This document shows, piece after piece, positions 11,656-21,200 of a stretch of 64,000 bases of DNA. Below the pieces are notes generated by a model, which saw only the letters and a list, made by a program, of their open reading frames with translations, did not search any database and was not told where the DNA came from. The position numbers and the translations under genes were made by a program. Numbering within the stretch: the stretch's first letter is position 1; every line of letters starts with the position of its first letter. This DNA comes from Ursus arctos (taxonomy: Eukaryota > Chordata > Mammalia > Carnivora > Ursidae), in the NCBI RefSeq assembly GCF_023065955.2, contig NW_026622774.1, forward strand, positions 1-64,000, in the 5' to 3' direction.

Positions 11656-11853
11656 GGGTTCAGACTGTGCCTGGGCCCTGTGGTCTCTTCCAGGTCAGTG
11701 TATGGCATTTCCTTCCCCTTGCCCCAGGCACCTGGGAGCATGTCTGCACGTGGAGAAAGACTTTCCCGTGGGAAGCCGGTTTTTGTCAAACGGGTCCCCG
11801 TGCTCTGCTCCTCTCTTTTCACTCCTGCTGCCAGAAGCCCAGGAAGGATGGGA
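11656..11853. repeat. Subunit A of the satellite unit (198 bp)
   Basis: It begins GGGTTCAGAC and shares with B and C the ordered landmarks CTGGGC, TGTGGTCTCTTCCAG-like sequence, TGGCATTT, and a GGGAAGCCGG block about two-thirds of the way along. A hand count against B over the first 100 bases gives about 28 mismatches. A alone carries a pyrimidine-rich tract of about 30 bases (CTCTGCTCCTCTCTTTTC and onward), the E-box CACGTG at 11747-11752, and the dyad CCCAGG-CA-CCTGGG at 11723-11736. Confidence 0.85.
11747..11752. other. CACGTG palindrome (E-box type), one per A subunit
   Basis: The hexamer CACGTG lies in GTCTGCACGTGGAG of subunit A and is present in roughly nine of ten units. It is lost where GTCTGCCCGTGG occurs (m24-m27, m37-m40, m48, m57, m83, m89), in m45 (CCCTTGG) and in m91 (CACATGG). 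It is a canonical bHLH-class recognition hexamer, and two CACCTG hexamers lie in the same unit (11729-11734 and 12088-12093). No binding is shown by sequence alone. Confidence 0.4.
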
Positions 11854-12052
11854 GGGCTTAGAACATGGCTGGGCACTGTGGTTTCTTCCAGAGAAGTGGA
11901 GGGCATTTGCTTTACCTTGCCACAACCACTTGGGATAGGGTCTGCACCTCAGGAAAACTGTCTCCGTGGGAAGCCGGCTTTTTGCAAAGGGGTCTCAGGG
12001 CCGTGTGCCTCGGCTGTCCCTCCGGCTCCCCAAAGCACAGGGACGAGGTGAG
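11854..12052. repeat. Subunit B of the satellite unit (199 bp)
   Basis: It begins GGGCTTAGAAC, parallel to A and C. It holds TGTGGTTTCTTCCAGAG, GGGCATTTGCTTTACC, and GTGGGAAGCCGGCTTTTTGC, each aligning with a counterpart in A. Informative sites lie here: CTGTCTCC against CTGTTTCC, GTGTGCCTCGG against GTGGGCCTCGG, and GCTGTCCC against GGTGTCCC separate the sub-families. The boundary with A is a G-rich stretch. Confidence 0.85.
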
Positions 12053-12250
12053 GGGCTTAGACCATGCCTGGGCAATGTTGTTTCTTACACCTGGGTGTGT
12101 GGCATTTTGTTGAGCTGGCTTCCCCCACTTGGGATAGGTGTTCCACAGCAAGCACCTATTGATTGTTGGAAGCCGTTTTTGCCTCAGGGGTCTCCGGGCT
12201 GTGTTCGTTGGGGTTGAACTCCTGCTAGCAAAACCGCCGGGTTGAGGGAA
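12053..12250. repeat. Subunit C of the satellite unit (198 bp)
   Basis: It begins GGGCTTAGACCATGCCTGGG and is the most diverged of the three but keeps the same order of landmarks: TTGTTTCTTACACCTGG, TGGCATTTTGTTGA, a CACTTGGGATAGG block shared with B, and CGGAAGCCGTTTTTGCC aligning with the GGGAAGCCGG block of A and B. It holds the dyad ACACC-TG-GGTGT. Variable sites ATTGTTCG, ATTGATCG, ATTGCTCG and ATTGTCCG just before CGGAAGCC are useful sub-family markers. Confidence 0.8.
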
Positions 12251-12845
12251 GGGTTCAGACTGTGCCTGGGCCCTGTGGTCTCTTCCAGGTCAGTGTATGG
12301 CCTTTCCTTCCCCTTGCCACAGGCACCTGGGAGCCTGTCTGCACGTGGAGAAAGACTTTCCCGTGGGAAGCCGGTTTTTGTCAAACGGGTCCCCGTGCTC
12401 TGCTCCTCTCTTTTCACTCCTGCTGCCAGCAGCCCAGGGAGGATGGGAGGGCTTAGAACATGGCTGGGCATTGTGGTTTCTTCCAGAGAAGTGGAGGGCA
12501 TTTGCTTTACCTTGCCACAACCACTTGGGATAGGGTCTGCACCTCAGGAAAACTGTTTCCGTGGGAAGCCGGCTTTTTGCAAAGGGGTCTTAGGGCCGTG
12601 GGCCTCGGCTGTCCCTCTGGCTCCCCAAAGGACAGGGACGAGGTGAGGGGCTTAGACCATGGCTGGGCAATGTTGTTTCTTACACCTGGGTGTGTGGCAT
12701 TTTGTTGACCTGGCTACCCCCACTTGGGATAGGTGTTCCACAGCAAGCGCCTATTGTTCGTCGGAAGCCGTTTTTGCCTCAGGGGTCTCCGGGCTGTGTT
12801 CGTTGGGGATGAACTCCTGCTAGCAAAACCGCCGGGTTGAGGGAA

Positions 12846-13439
12846 GGGTTCAGAATGTGCCTGGGCCCTGTGGTCTCTTCCAGGTCAGTGTATGGCATTT
12901 CTGTCCCTTGCCACAGGCACCTGGGAGCATGTCTGCACGTGGAGAAAGACTTTCCCGTGGGAAGCCGGTTTTTGTCAAACGGGTCCCAGTGCTCTGCTCC
13001 TCTCTTTTCACTCCTGCTGCCAGAAGCCCAGGGAGGATGGCAGGGCTTAGAACATGGCTGGACACTGTGGTTTCTTCCAGAGAAGTGGAGGGCATTTGCT
13101 TTACCTTGCCACAACCACTTGTGAGAGGGTCTGAACCTCAGGAAAACTGTTTCCGTGGGAAGCCGGCTTTTTGCAAAGGGGTTTCAGGGCCGTGGGCCTC
13201 GGGTGTCCCTCCGGCTCCCCAAAGCACAGGGACGAGGTGAGGGGCTTAGACCATGGCTGGGTAATGTTGTTTCTTACACCTGGGTGTGTGGCATTTTGTT
13301 GACCTGACTACCCCCACTTGGGATAGGTGTTCCACAGCAAGCGCCTATTGTTCGTCGGAAGACGTTTTTGCCTCAGGGGTCTCCGGGCTGTATTCGTTGG
13401 GGTTGAACTCCTGCTAGCAAAACCGCCGGGTTGAGGGAA
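12846..13439. repeat. m22, founder type of the GGCATTTCTGTCCC sub-family (594 bp)
   Basis: A one-base deletion changes GGCATTTCCTTCCCC to GGCATTTCTGTCCC. The same deletion occurs in m28 (16415), m35 (20573), m41 (24142), m49 (28897) and m58 (34251), always with AGAATGTGCC near the unit start. These six units trace the spread of Block II material into the 28-35 kb mosaic. Confidence 0.85.
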
Positions 13440-16400
13440 GGGTTCAGACTGTGCCTGGGCCCTGTGGTCTCTTCCAGGTCAGTGTATGGCATTTCCTTCC
13501 CCTTGCCACAGGCACCTGGGAGCATGTCTGCACGTGGAGAAAGACTTTCCCGTGGGAAGCCGGTTTTTGTCAAACGGGTCCCAGTGCTCTGCTCCTCTCT
13601 TTTCCCTCCTGCTGCCAGAAGCCCAGGGAGGATGGGAGGGCTTAGAACATGGCTGGGCACTGTGGTTTTTTCCAGAGAAGTGGAGGGCATTTGCTTTACC
13701 TTGCCACAACCACTTGGGATAGGGTTTGCACCTCAGGAAAACTGTTTCCGTGGGAAGACGGCTTTTTGCAAAGGGGTCTCAGGGCCGTGTGCCTCGGCTA
13801 TCCCTCCGGCTCCCCAAAGCACAGGGACGAGGTGAGGGGCTTAGACCATGGCTGGTCAATGTTGTTTCTTACACCTGGGTGTGTGGCATTTTGTTGAGCT
13901 GGCTACCCCCACTTGGGATAGATTTTCCACAGGAAGCATCTATTGTTCGTCGGAAGCCGTTTTTGCCCCAGGGGTCTCCGGGCTGTGTTCGTTGGGGTTG
14001 AACTCCTGCTAGCAAAACCGCCGGGTTGAGGGAAGGGTTCAGACTGTGCCTGGGCCCTGTGGTCTCTTCCAGGTCAGTGTATGGCATTTCCTTCCCCTTG
14101 CCACAGGCACCTGGGAGCATGTCTGCCCGTGGAGAAAGACTTTCCCGTGGGAAGCCGGTTTTTGTCAAACGGGTCCCAGTGCTCTGCTCCTCTCTTTTCA
14201 CTCCTGCTGCCAGAAGCCCAGGGAGGATGGGAGGGCTTAGAACATGGCTGGGCACTGTGGTTTCTTCCAGAGAAGTGGAGGGCATTTGCTTTACCTTGCC
14301 ACAACCACTTGGGATAGGGCCTGCACCTCAGGAAAACTGTTTCCGTGGGAAGCCGGCTTTTTGCAAAGGGGTCTTAGGGCCGTGGGCCTCGGCTGTCCCT
14401 CTGGCTCCCCAAAGGACAGGGACGAGGTGAGGGGCTTAGACCATGGCTGGGCAATGTTGTTTCTTACACCTGGGTGTGTGGCATTTTGTTGAGCTGGCTA
14501 CCCCCACTTGGGATATGTGTTCCACAGCAAGCTCCTCTTGTTCGTCGGAAGCCGTTTTTGCCCCAGGGGTCTCCGGGCTGTGTTCGTTGGGGTTGAACTC
14601 CTGCTAGCAAAACCGCCGGGTTGAGGGAAGGGTTCAGACTGTGCCTGGGCCCTGTGGTCTCTTCCAGGTTAGTGTATGGCATTTCCTTCCCCTTGCCACA
14701 GGCACCTGGGAGCATGTCTGCCCGTGGAGAAAGACTTTCCCGTGGGAAGCCGGTTTTTGTCAATCGGGTCCCAGTGCTCTGCTCCTCTCTTTTCACTCCT
14801 GCTGCCAGAAGCCCAGGGAGGATGGGAGGGCTTCGAACATGGCTGGGCACTGTGGTTTCTTCCAGAGAAGTGGATGGCATTTGCTTTACCTTGCCACAAC
14901 CACTTGGGATAGGGTCTGCACCTCAGGAAAACTGTCTCCGTGGGAAGCCGGCTTTTTGAAAAGGTGTCTCAGGGCCATGGGCCTCGGTTGTCCCTCCGGC
15001 TCCCCAAAGCACAGGGACGAGGTGAGGGGCTTAGACCATGGCTGGGCAATGTTGTTTCTTACACCTGGGTGTGTGGCATTTTGTTGACCTGGCTACCCCC
15101 ACTTGGGATATGTTTTCCACAGCAAGCGCCTATTGTTCGTCAGAAGCCGTTTTTGGCTCAGGGGTCTCCGGGCTGTGTTCGTTGGGGTTGAACTCCTGCT
15201 AGCAAATCCGCCGGGATGAGGGAAGGGTTCAGACTGTGCCTGGGCCCTGTGGTCTCGTCCAGGTCAGTGTATGGCATTTCCTTCCCCTTGCCACAGGCAC
15301 CTGGGAGCATGTCTGCCCGTGGAGAAAGACTTTCCCGTGGGAAGCCGGTTTTTGTCAAACGGGTCCCAGTGCTCTGCTCCTCTCTTTTCACTCCTGCTGC
15401 CAGAAGCCCAGGGAGGATGGGAGGGCTTAGAACATGGGTGGGCACTGTGGTTTTTTCCAGAGAAGTGGAGGGCATTTGCTTTACCTTGCCACAACCACTT
15501 GGGATAGGGTCTGCACCTCAGGAAAACTGATTCCGTGGGAAGCCGTCTTTTTGCAACGGGGTCTCAGGGCCGTGGGCCTCGGGTGTCCCTCCGGCTCCAC
15601 AAAGCACAGGGACGAGGTGAGGGGCTTAGACCATGGCTGGTCCATGTTGTTTCTTACACCTGGGTGTGTGGCATTTTGTTGAGCTGGCTACCCCCACTTG
15701 GGATAGATTTTCCACAGCAAGCACCTATTGTTCGTCGGAAGCCGTTTTTGCCCCAGGGGTCTCCGGGCTGTGTTCGTTGGGGTTGAACTCCTGCTAGCAA
15801 AACCGCCGGGTTGAGGGAAGGGTTCAGACTGTGCCTGGGCCCTGTGGTCTCCTCCAGGTCATTGTATGGCTTTTCCTTCCCCTTGCCACAGGCAGCTGGG
15901 AGCATGTCTGCCCGTGGAGAAAGACTTTCCCGTGGGAAGCCGGTTTTTGTCAAACGGGTCCCAGTGCTCTACTCCTCTCTTTTCACTCCTGCTGCCAGAA
16001 GCCCAGGGAGGATGGCAGGGCTTAGAACATGGCTGGGCACTGTGGTTTCTTCCAGAGAAGTGGAGTGCATTTGCTTTACCTTACCACAACCACTTGTGAG
16101 AGGGTCTACACCTCAGGAAAACTGTTTCCGTGGGAAGCCGGCTTTTTGCAAAGGGGTCTCAGGGCCGTGGGCCTCGGCTGTCCCTCCGGCTCCCCAAAGC
16201 ACAGGGACGAGTTGAGGGGCTTAGACCATGGCGGGGCAATGTTGTTTCTTACACCTGGGTGTGTGGCATTTTGTTGACCTGGCTACCCCCACTTGGGATA
16301 GGTGTTCCACAGCAAGCACCTATTGTTCGTCGGAAGCCGTTTTTGCCTCAGGGGTCTCCGGGCTGTGTTCGTTGGGGTTGAACTCCTGCTAGCAAAACCG

Positions 16401-17008
16401 CCGGGTTGAGGGAAGGGTTCAGAATGTGCCTGGGCCCTGTGGTCTCTTCCAGGTCAGTGTATGGCATTTCTGTCCCTTGCCACAGGCACCTGGGAGCATG
16501 TCTGCACGTGGAGAAAGACTTTCCCGTGGGAAGCCGGTTTTTGTCAAACGGGTCCCAGTGCTCTGCTCCTCTCTTTTCACTCCTGCTGCCAGAAGCTCAG
16601 GGAGGATGGCAGGGCTTAGAACATGCCTGGACACTGTGGTTTCTTCCAGAGAAGTGGAGGGCATTTGCTTTACCTTGCCACAAACACTTGGGATATGGTC
16701 TGCACCTCAGGAAAACTGTTTCCGTGGGAAGCCGGCTTTTTGCAAAGGGGTTTCAGGGCCGTGGGCCTCCGGTGTCCCTCCGGCTCCCCAAAGCACAGGG
16801 ACGAGGTGAGGGGCTTAGACCATGGGTGGGTAATGTTGTTTCTTACACCTGGGTGTGTGGCATTTTGTTGACCTGACTACCCCCACTTGGGATAGGTGTT
16901 CCACAGCAAGCGCCTATTGTTCGTCGGAAGACGTTTTTGCCTCAGGGGTCTCCGGGCTGTATTCGTTGGGGTTGAACTCCTGCTAGCAAAACCGCCGGGT
17001 TGAGGGAA

Positions 17009-17602
17009 GGGTTCAGACTGTGCCTGGGCCCTGTGGTCTCTTCCAGGTCAGTGTATGGCATTTCCTTCCCCTTGCCACAGGCACCTGGGAGCATGTCTGC
17101 ACGTGGAGAAAGACTTTCCCGTGGGAAGCCGGTTTTTGTCAAACGGGTCCCAGTGCTCTGCTCCTCTCTTTTCACTCCTGCTGCCAGAAGCCCAGGGAGG
17201 ATGGCAGGGCTTAGAACATGGCTGGACACTGTGGTTTCTTCCAGAGAAGTGGAGGGCATTTGCTTTACCTTGCCACAACCACTTGTGAGAGGGTCTGCAC
17301 CTCAGGAAATCTGTCTCCGTGGGAAGCCGGCTTTTTGCAAAGGGTCTCAGGGCCGTGGGCCTCGGCTGTCCCTCCGGCTCCCCAAAGCACAGGGACGAGG
17401 TGAGGGGCTTAGACCATGCCTGGGCAATGTTGTTTCTTACACCTGGGTGTGTGGCATTTTGTTGACCTGGCTACCCCCACTTGGGATAGGTGTTCCACAG
17501 CAAGCACCTATTGTTCGTCGGAAGCCGTTTTTGCCTCAGGGGTCTCCGGGCTGTGTTCTTTGGGGTTGAACTCCTGCTAGCAAAACCGCCGGGTTGAGGG
17601 AA
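17009..17602. repeat. m29, 594-bp unit with AAAGGGTCTC
   Basis: It has one G fewer in CAAAGGGGTCTC. The shift joins two reading frames that are otherwise offset and creates an open frame of 189 codons (17000-17569), one of the two longest in the window. Its partner m42 (24736) has the same deletion and the same open frame. This shows that long frames here appear and vanish with random indels. Confidence 0.85.
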
Positions 17603-18196
17603 GGGTTCAGAATGTGCCTGGGCCCTGTGGTCTCTTCCAGGTCAGTGTATGGCATTTCCTTCCCCTTGCCACAGGCACCTGGGAGCATGTCTGCACGTGG
17701 AGAAAGACTTTCCCGTGGGAAGCCGGTTTTTGTCAAACGGGTCCCAGTGCTCTGCTCCTCTCTTTTCACTCCTGCTGCCAGAAGCCCAGGGAGGATGGGA
17801 GGGCTTAGAACATGGCTGGGCACTGTGGTTTCTTCCAGAGAAGTGGAGGGCATTTGCTTTACCTTGCCACAACCACTTGTATATGGTCTGCACCTCAGGA
17901 AAACTGTTACCGTGGGAAGCCGGCTTTTTGCAAAGGGGTCTCAGGGCCGTGGGCCTCGGTTGTCCCTCCGGCTCCCCAAAGCACAGGGACGAGGTGAGGG
18001 GCTTGGACCATGCCTGGGCAATGTTGTTTCTTACACCTGGGTGTGTGGCATTTTGTTGAGCTGGCTACCCCCACTTGGGATAGGTGTTCCACAGCAAGCA
18101 CCTATTGTTCGTCGGAAGCCGTTTTTGCCCCAGGGGTCTCCGGGCTATGTTCGTTGTGGTTGAACTCCTGCTAGCAAAACCGTCGGGTTGAGGGAA
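17603..18196. repeat. m30, 594-bp unit with CTTGTATATGG
   Basis: It has CACTTGTATATGGTCTGC where other units have CACTTGTGATAGGGTCTGC or CACTTGGGATAGGGTCTGC, a net loss of one base. The partner unit m43 (25330) shares it. The C part contains the end of Block II copy 1 at 18063; beyond that it resembles m4 or m10. Confidence 0.8.
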
Positions 18197-18281
18197 GGGT
18201 TCAGACTGTGCCTGGGCCCTGTGGTCTCTTCCAGGTCAGTGTATGGCATTTCCTTCCCCTTGCCACAGGCACCTGGGAGCA
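18064..18281. repeat. Junction segment between the two Block II copies
   Basis: This 218-bp stretch does not follow the matching part of the unit before Block II copy 1 (10337-10554). It carries GGGCTATGTTCGTTGTGG and AAAACCGTCGGG, which are found at the ends of m3, m9 and m13. It therefore records a different join: Block II copy 2 begins after a 592-type unit start rather than after the m17-type end. Confidence 0.75.
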
Positions 18282-21200
18282 TGTCTGCACGTGGAGAAAG
18301 ACTTTCCCGTGGGAAGCCGGGTTTTGTCAAACGGGTCCCCGTGCTCTGCTCCTCTCTTTTCACTCCTGCTGCCAGAAGCCCAGGGAGGATGGGAGGGCTT
18401 AGAACATGGCTGGGCACTGTGGTTTCTTCCAGAGAAGTGGAGGGCATTTGCTTTACCTTGCCACAACCACTTGTGATAGGGTCTGCACCTCAGGAAAACT
18501 GTCTCCGTGGGAAGCCGGCTTTGTGCAAAAGGGTCTCAGGGCCGTGTGCCTCGGCTGTCCCTCCGTCTCCCCTAAGCACAGGGACGTGGTGAGGGGTTTA
18601 GACCATGCCTGGGCAATGTTTCTTACACCTGGGTGTGTGGCATTTTGTTGAGCTGGCTACCCCCACTTGGGATAGGCGTTCCACAGCAAGCACCTATTGT
18701 TCGTCGGAAGCCGTTTTTGCCCCAGGGGTCTCCGGGCTGTGTTCGTTGGGGTTGAACTCCTGCTAGCAAAACCGCCGGTTTGAGGGAAGGGTTCAGACTG
18801 TGCCTGGGCCCTGTGGTCTCTTCCAGGTCAGTGTATGGCATTTCCTTCCCCTTGCCACAGGCACCTGGGAGCATGTCTGCACGTGGAGAAAGACTTTCCG
18901 TGGGAAGCCGGTTTTTGTCAAACGGGTCCCAGTGCTCTGCTCCTCTCTTTTCACTCCTGCTGCCAGAAGCCCAGGGAGGATGGGAGGGCTTATAACATGG
19001 CTGGGCACTGTGGTTTCTTCCAGAGAAGTGGAGGGCATTTGCTTTACCTTGCCACAACCACTTAGGATAGGGTCTTCACCTCAGGAAAACTGTCTCCGTG
19101 GGAAGCCAGCTTTTTGCAAAGGGGTCTCAGGGCCGTCGGCCTCGGGTGTCCCTCCGGCTCCCCAAAGCACAGGGACGAGGTGAGGGGCTTAGACCATGCC
19201 AGGGCAATGTTGTTTCTTACACCTGGGTGTGTGGCATTTTGTTGACCTGGCTACCCCCACTTGGGATAGGTGTTCCACAGCAAGCACCTATTGTTCGTCG
19301 GAAGCCGTTTTTGCCCCAGGGGTCTCCGGGCTATGTTCGTTGGGGTTGAACTCCTGCTAGCAAAACCGCCGGGTTGAGGGAAGGGTTCAGACTGTGCCTG
19401 GGCCCTGTGGTCTCTTCCAGGTCAGTGTATGGCATTTCCTTCCCCTTGCCCCAGGCACCTGGGAGCATGTCTGCACGTGGAGAAAGACTTTCCCGTGGGA
19501 AGCCGGTTTTTGTCAAACGGGTCCCCGTGCTCTGCTCCTCTCTTTTCACTCCTGCTGCCAGAAGCCCAGGAAGGATGGGAGGGCTTAGAACATGGCTGGG
19601 CACTGTGGTTTCTTCCAGAGAAGTGGAGGGCATTTGCTTTACCTTGCCACAACCACTTGGGATAGGGTCTGCACCTCAGGAAAACTGTCTCCGTGGGAAG
19701 CCGGCTTTTTGCAAAGGGGTCTCAGGGCCGTGTGCCTCGGCTGTCCCTCCGGCTCCCCAAAGCACAGGGACGAGGTGAGGGGCTTAGACCATGCCTGGGC
19801 AATGTTGTTTCTTACACCTGGGTGTGTGGCATTTTGTTGAGCTGGCTTCCCCCACTTGGGATAGGTGTTCCACAGCAAGCACCTATTGATTGTTGGAAGC
19901 CGTTTTTGCCTCAGGGGTCTCCGGGCTGTGTTCGTTGGGGTTGAACTCCTGCTAGCAAAACCGCCGGGTTGAGGGAAGGGTTCAGACTGTGCCTGGGCCC
20001 TGTGGTCTCTTCCAGGTCAGTGTATGGCCTTTCCTTCCCCTTGCCACAGGCACCTGGGAGCCTGTCTGCACGTGGAGAAAGACTTTCCCGTGGGAAGCCG
20101 GTTTTTGTCAAACGGGTCCCCGTGCTCTGCTCCTCTCTTTTCACTCCTGCTGCCAGCAGCCCAGGGAGGATGGGAGGGCTTAGAACATGGCTGGGCATTG
20201 TGGTTTCTTCCAGAGAAGTGGAGGGCATTTGCTTTACCTTGCCACAACCACTTGGGATAGGGTCTGCACCTCAGGAAAACTGTTTCCGTGGGAAGCCGGC
20301 TTTTTGCAAAGGGGTCTTAGGGCCGTGGGCCTCGGCTGTCCCTCTGGCTCCCCAAAGGACAGGGACGAGGTGAGGGGCTTAGACCATGGCTGGGCAATGT
20401 TGTTTCTTACACCTGGGTGTGTGGCATTTTGTTGACCTGGCTACCCCCACTTGGGATAGGTGTTCCACAGCAAGCGCCTATTGTTCGTCGGAAGCCGTTT
20501 TTGCCTCAGGGGTCTCCGGGCTGTGTTCGTTGGGGATGAACTCCTGCTAGCAAAACCACCGGGTTGAGGGAAGGGTTCAGAATGTGCCTGGGCCCTGTGG
20601 TCTCTTCCAGGTCAGTGTATGGCATTTCTGTCCCTTGCCACAGGCACCTGGGAGCATGTCTGCACGTGGAGAAAGACTTTCCCGTGGGAAGCCGGTTTTT
20701 GTCAAACGGGTCCCAGTGCTCTGCTCCTCTCTTTTCACTCCTGCTGCCAGAAGCCCAGGGAGGATGGCAGGGCTTAGAACATGGCTGGACACTGTGGTTT
20801 CTTCCAGAGAAGTGGAGGGCATTTGCTTTACCTTGCCACAACCACTTGTGAGAGGGTCTGAACCTCAGGAAAACTGTTTCCGTGGGAAGCCGGCTTTTTG
20901 CAAAGGGGTTTCAGGGCCGTGGGCCTCGGGTGTCCCTCCGGCTCCCCAAAGCACAGGGACGAGGTGAGGGGCTTAGACCATGGCTGGGTAATGTTGTTTC
21001 TTACACCTGGGTGTGTGGCATTTTGTTGACCTGACTACCCCCACTTGGGATAGGTGTTCCACAGCAAGCGCCTATTGTTCGTCGGAAGACGTTTTTGCCT
21101 CAGGGGTCTCCGGGCTGTATTCGTTGGGGTTGAACTCCTGCTAGCAAAACCGCCGGGTTGAGGGAAGGGTTCAGACTGTGCCTGGGCCCTGTGGTCTCTT

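Larger units (their letters stand above)
11656..12250. repeat. Reference unit m20 (consensus-like 595-bp monomer)
   Basis: This unit carries the commonest base at most of the variable sites seen elsewhere, so it is a convenient reference. It divides into subunits A (11656-11853), B (11854-12052) and C (12053-12250). Unit edges are a convention; any phase would serve. It contains open frames on both strands, but 595 is not a multiple of three, so these frames shift from unit to unit and are not evidence of coding. Confidence 0.9.
10555..18063. repeat. Block II, copy 1 (12.6 units)
   Basis: About 7.5 kb recurs at 18282-25790 with a constant offset of 7,727 bp (13 units). I noticed only three mismatches: G against C near 13933 (CACAGGAAGC / CACAGCAAGC), G against A near 12832 (ACCGCC / ACCACC), and G against T near 16233. 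It contains the most diverged units in the window, marked by GTGGGCCTCGG, TTGACCTGGC or GACCTGACTACC, and AGCGCCTATTG. Five one-base deletions fall in m19, m22, m28, m29 and m30. Confidence 0.94.

Noticed and set aside
17000..17569. Longest open frames, 189 codons (17000-17569, 17594-18163 and their Block II partners) and 182 codons (25935-26483)
   Set aside because: They come from one- or two-base deletions that fuse two offset frames of the same repeat. They contain the same translated repeat text as the shorter frames and no new content.
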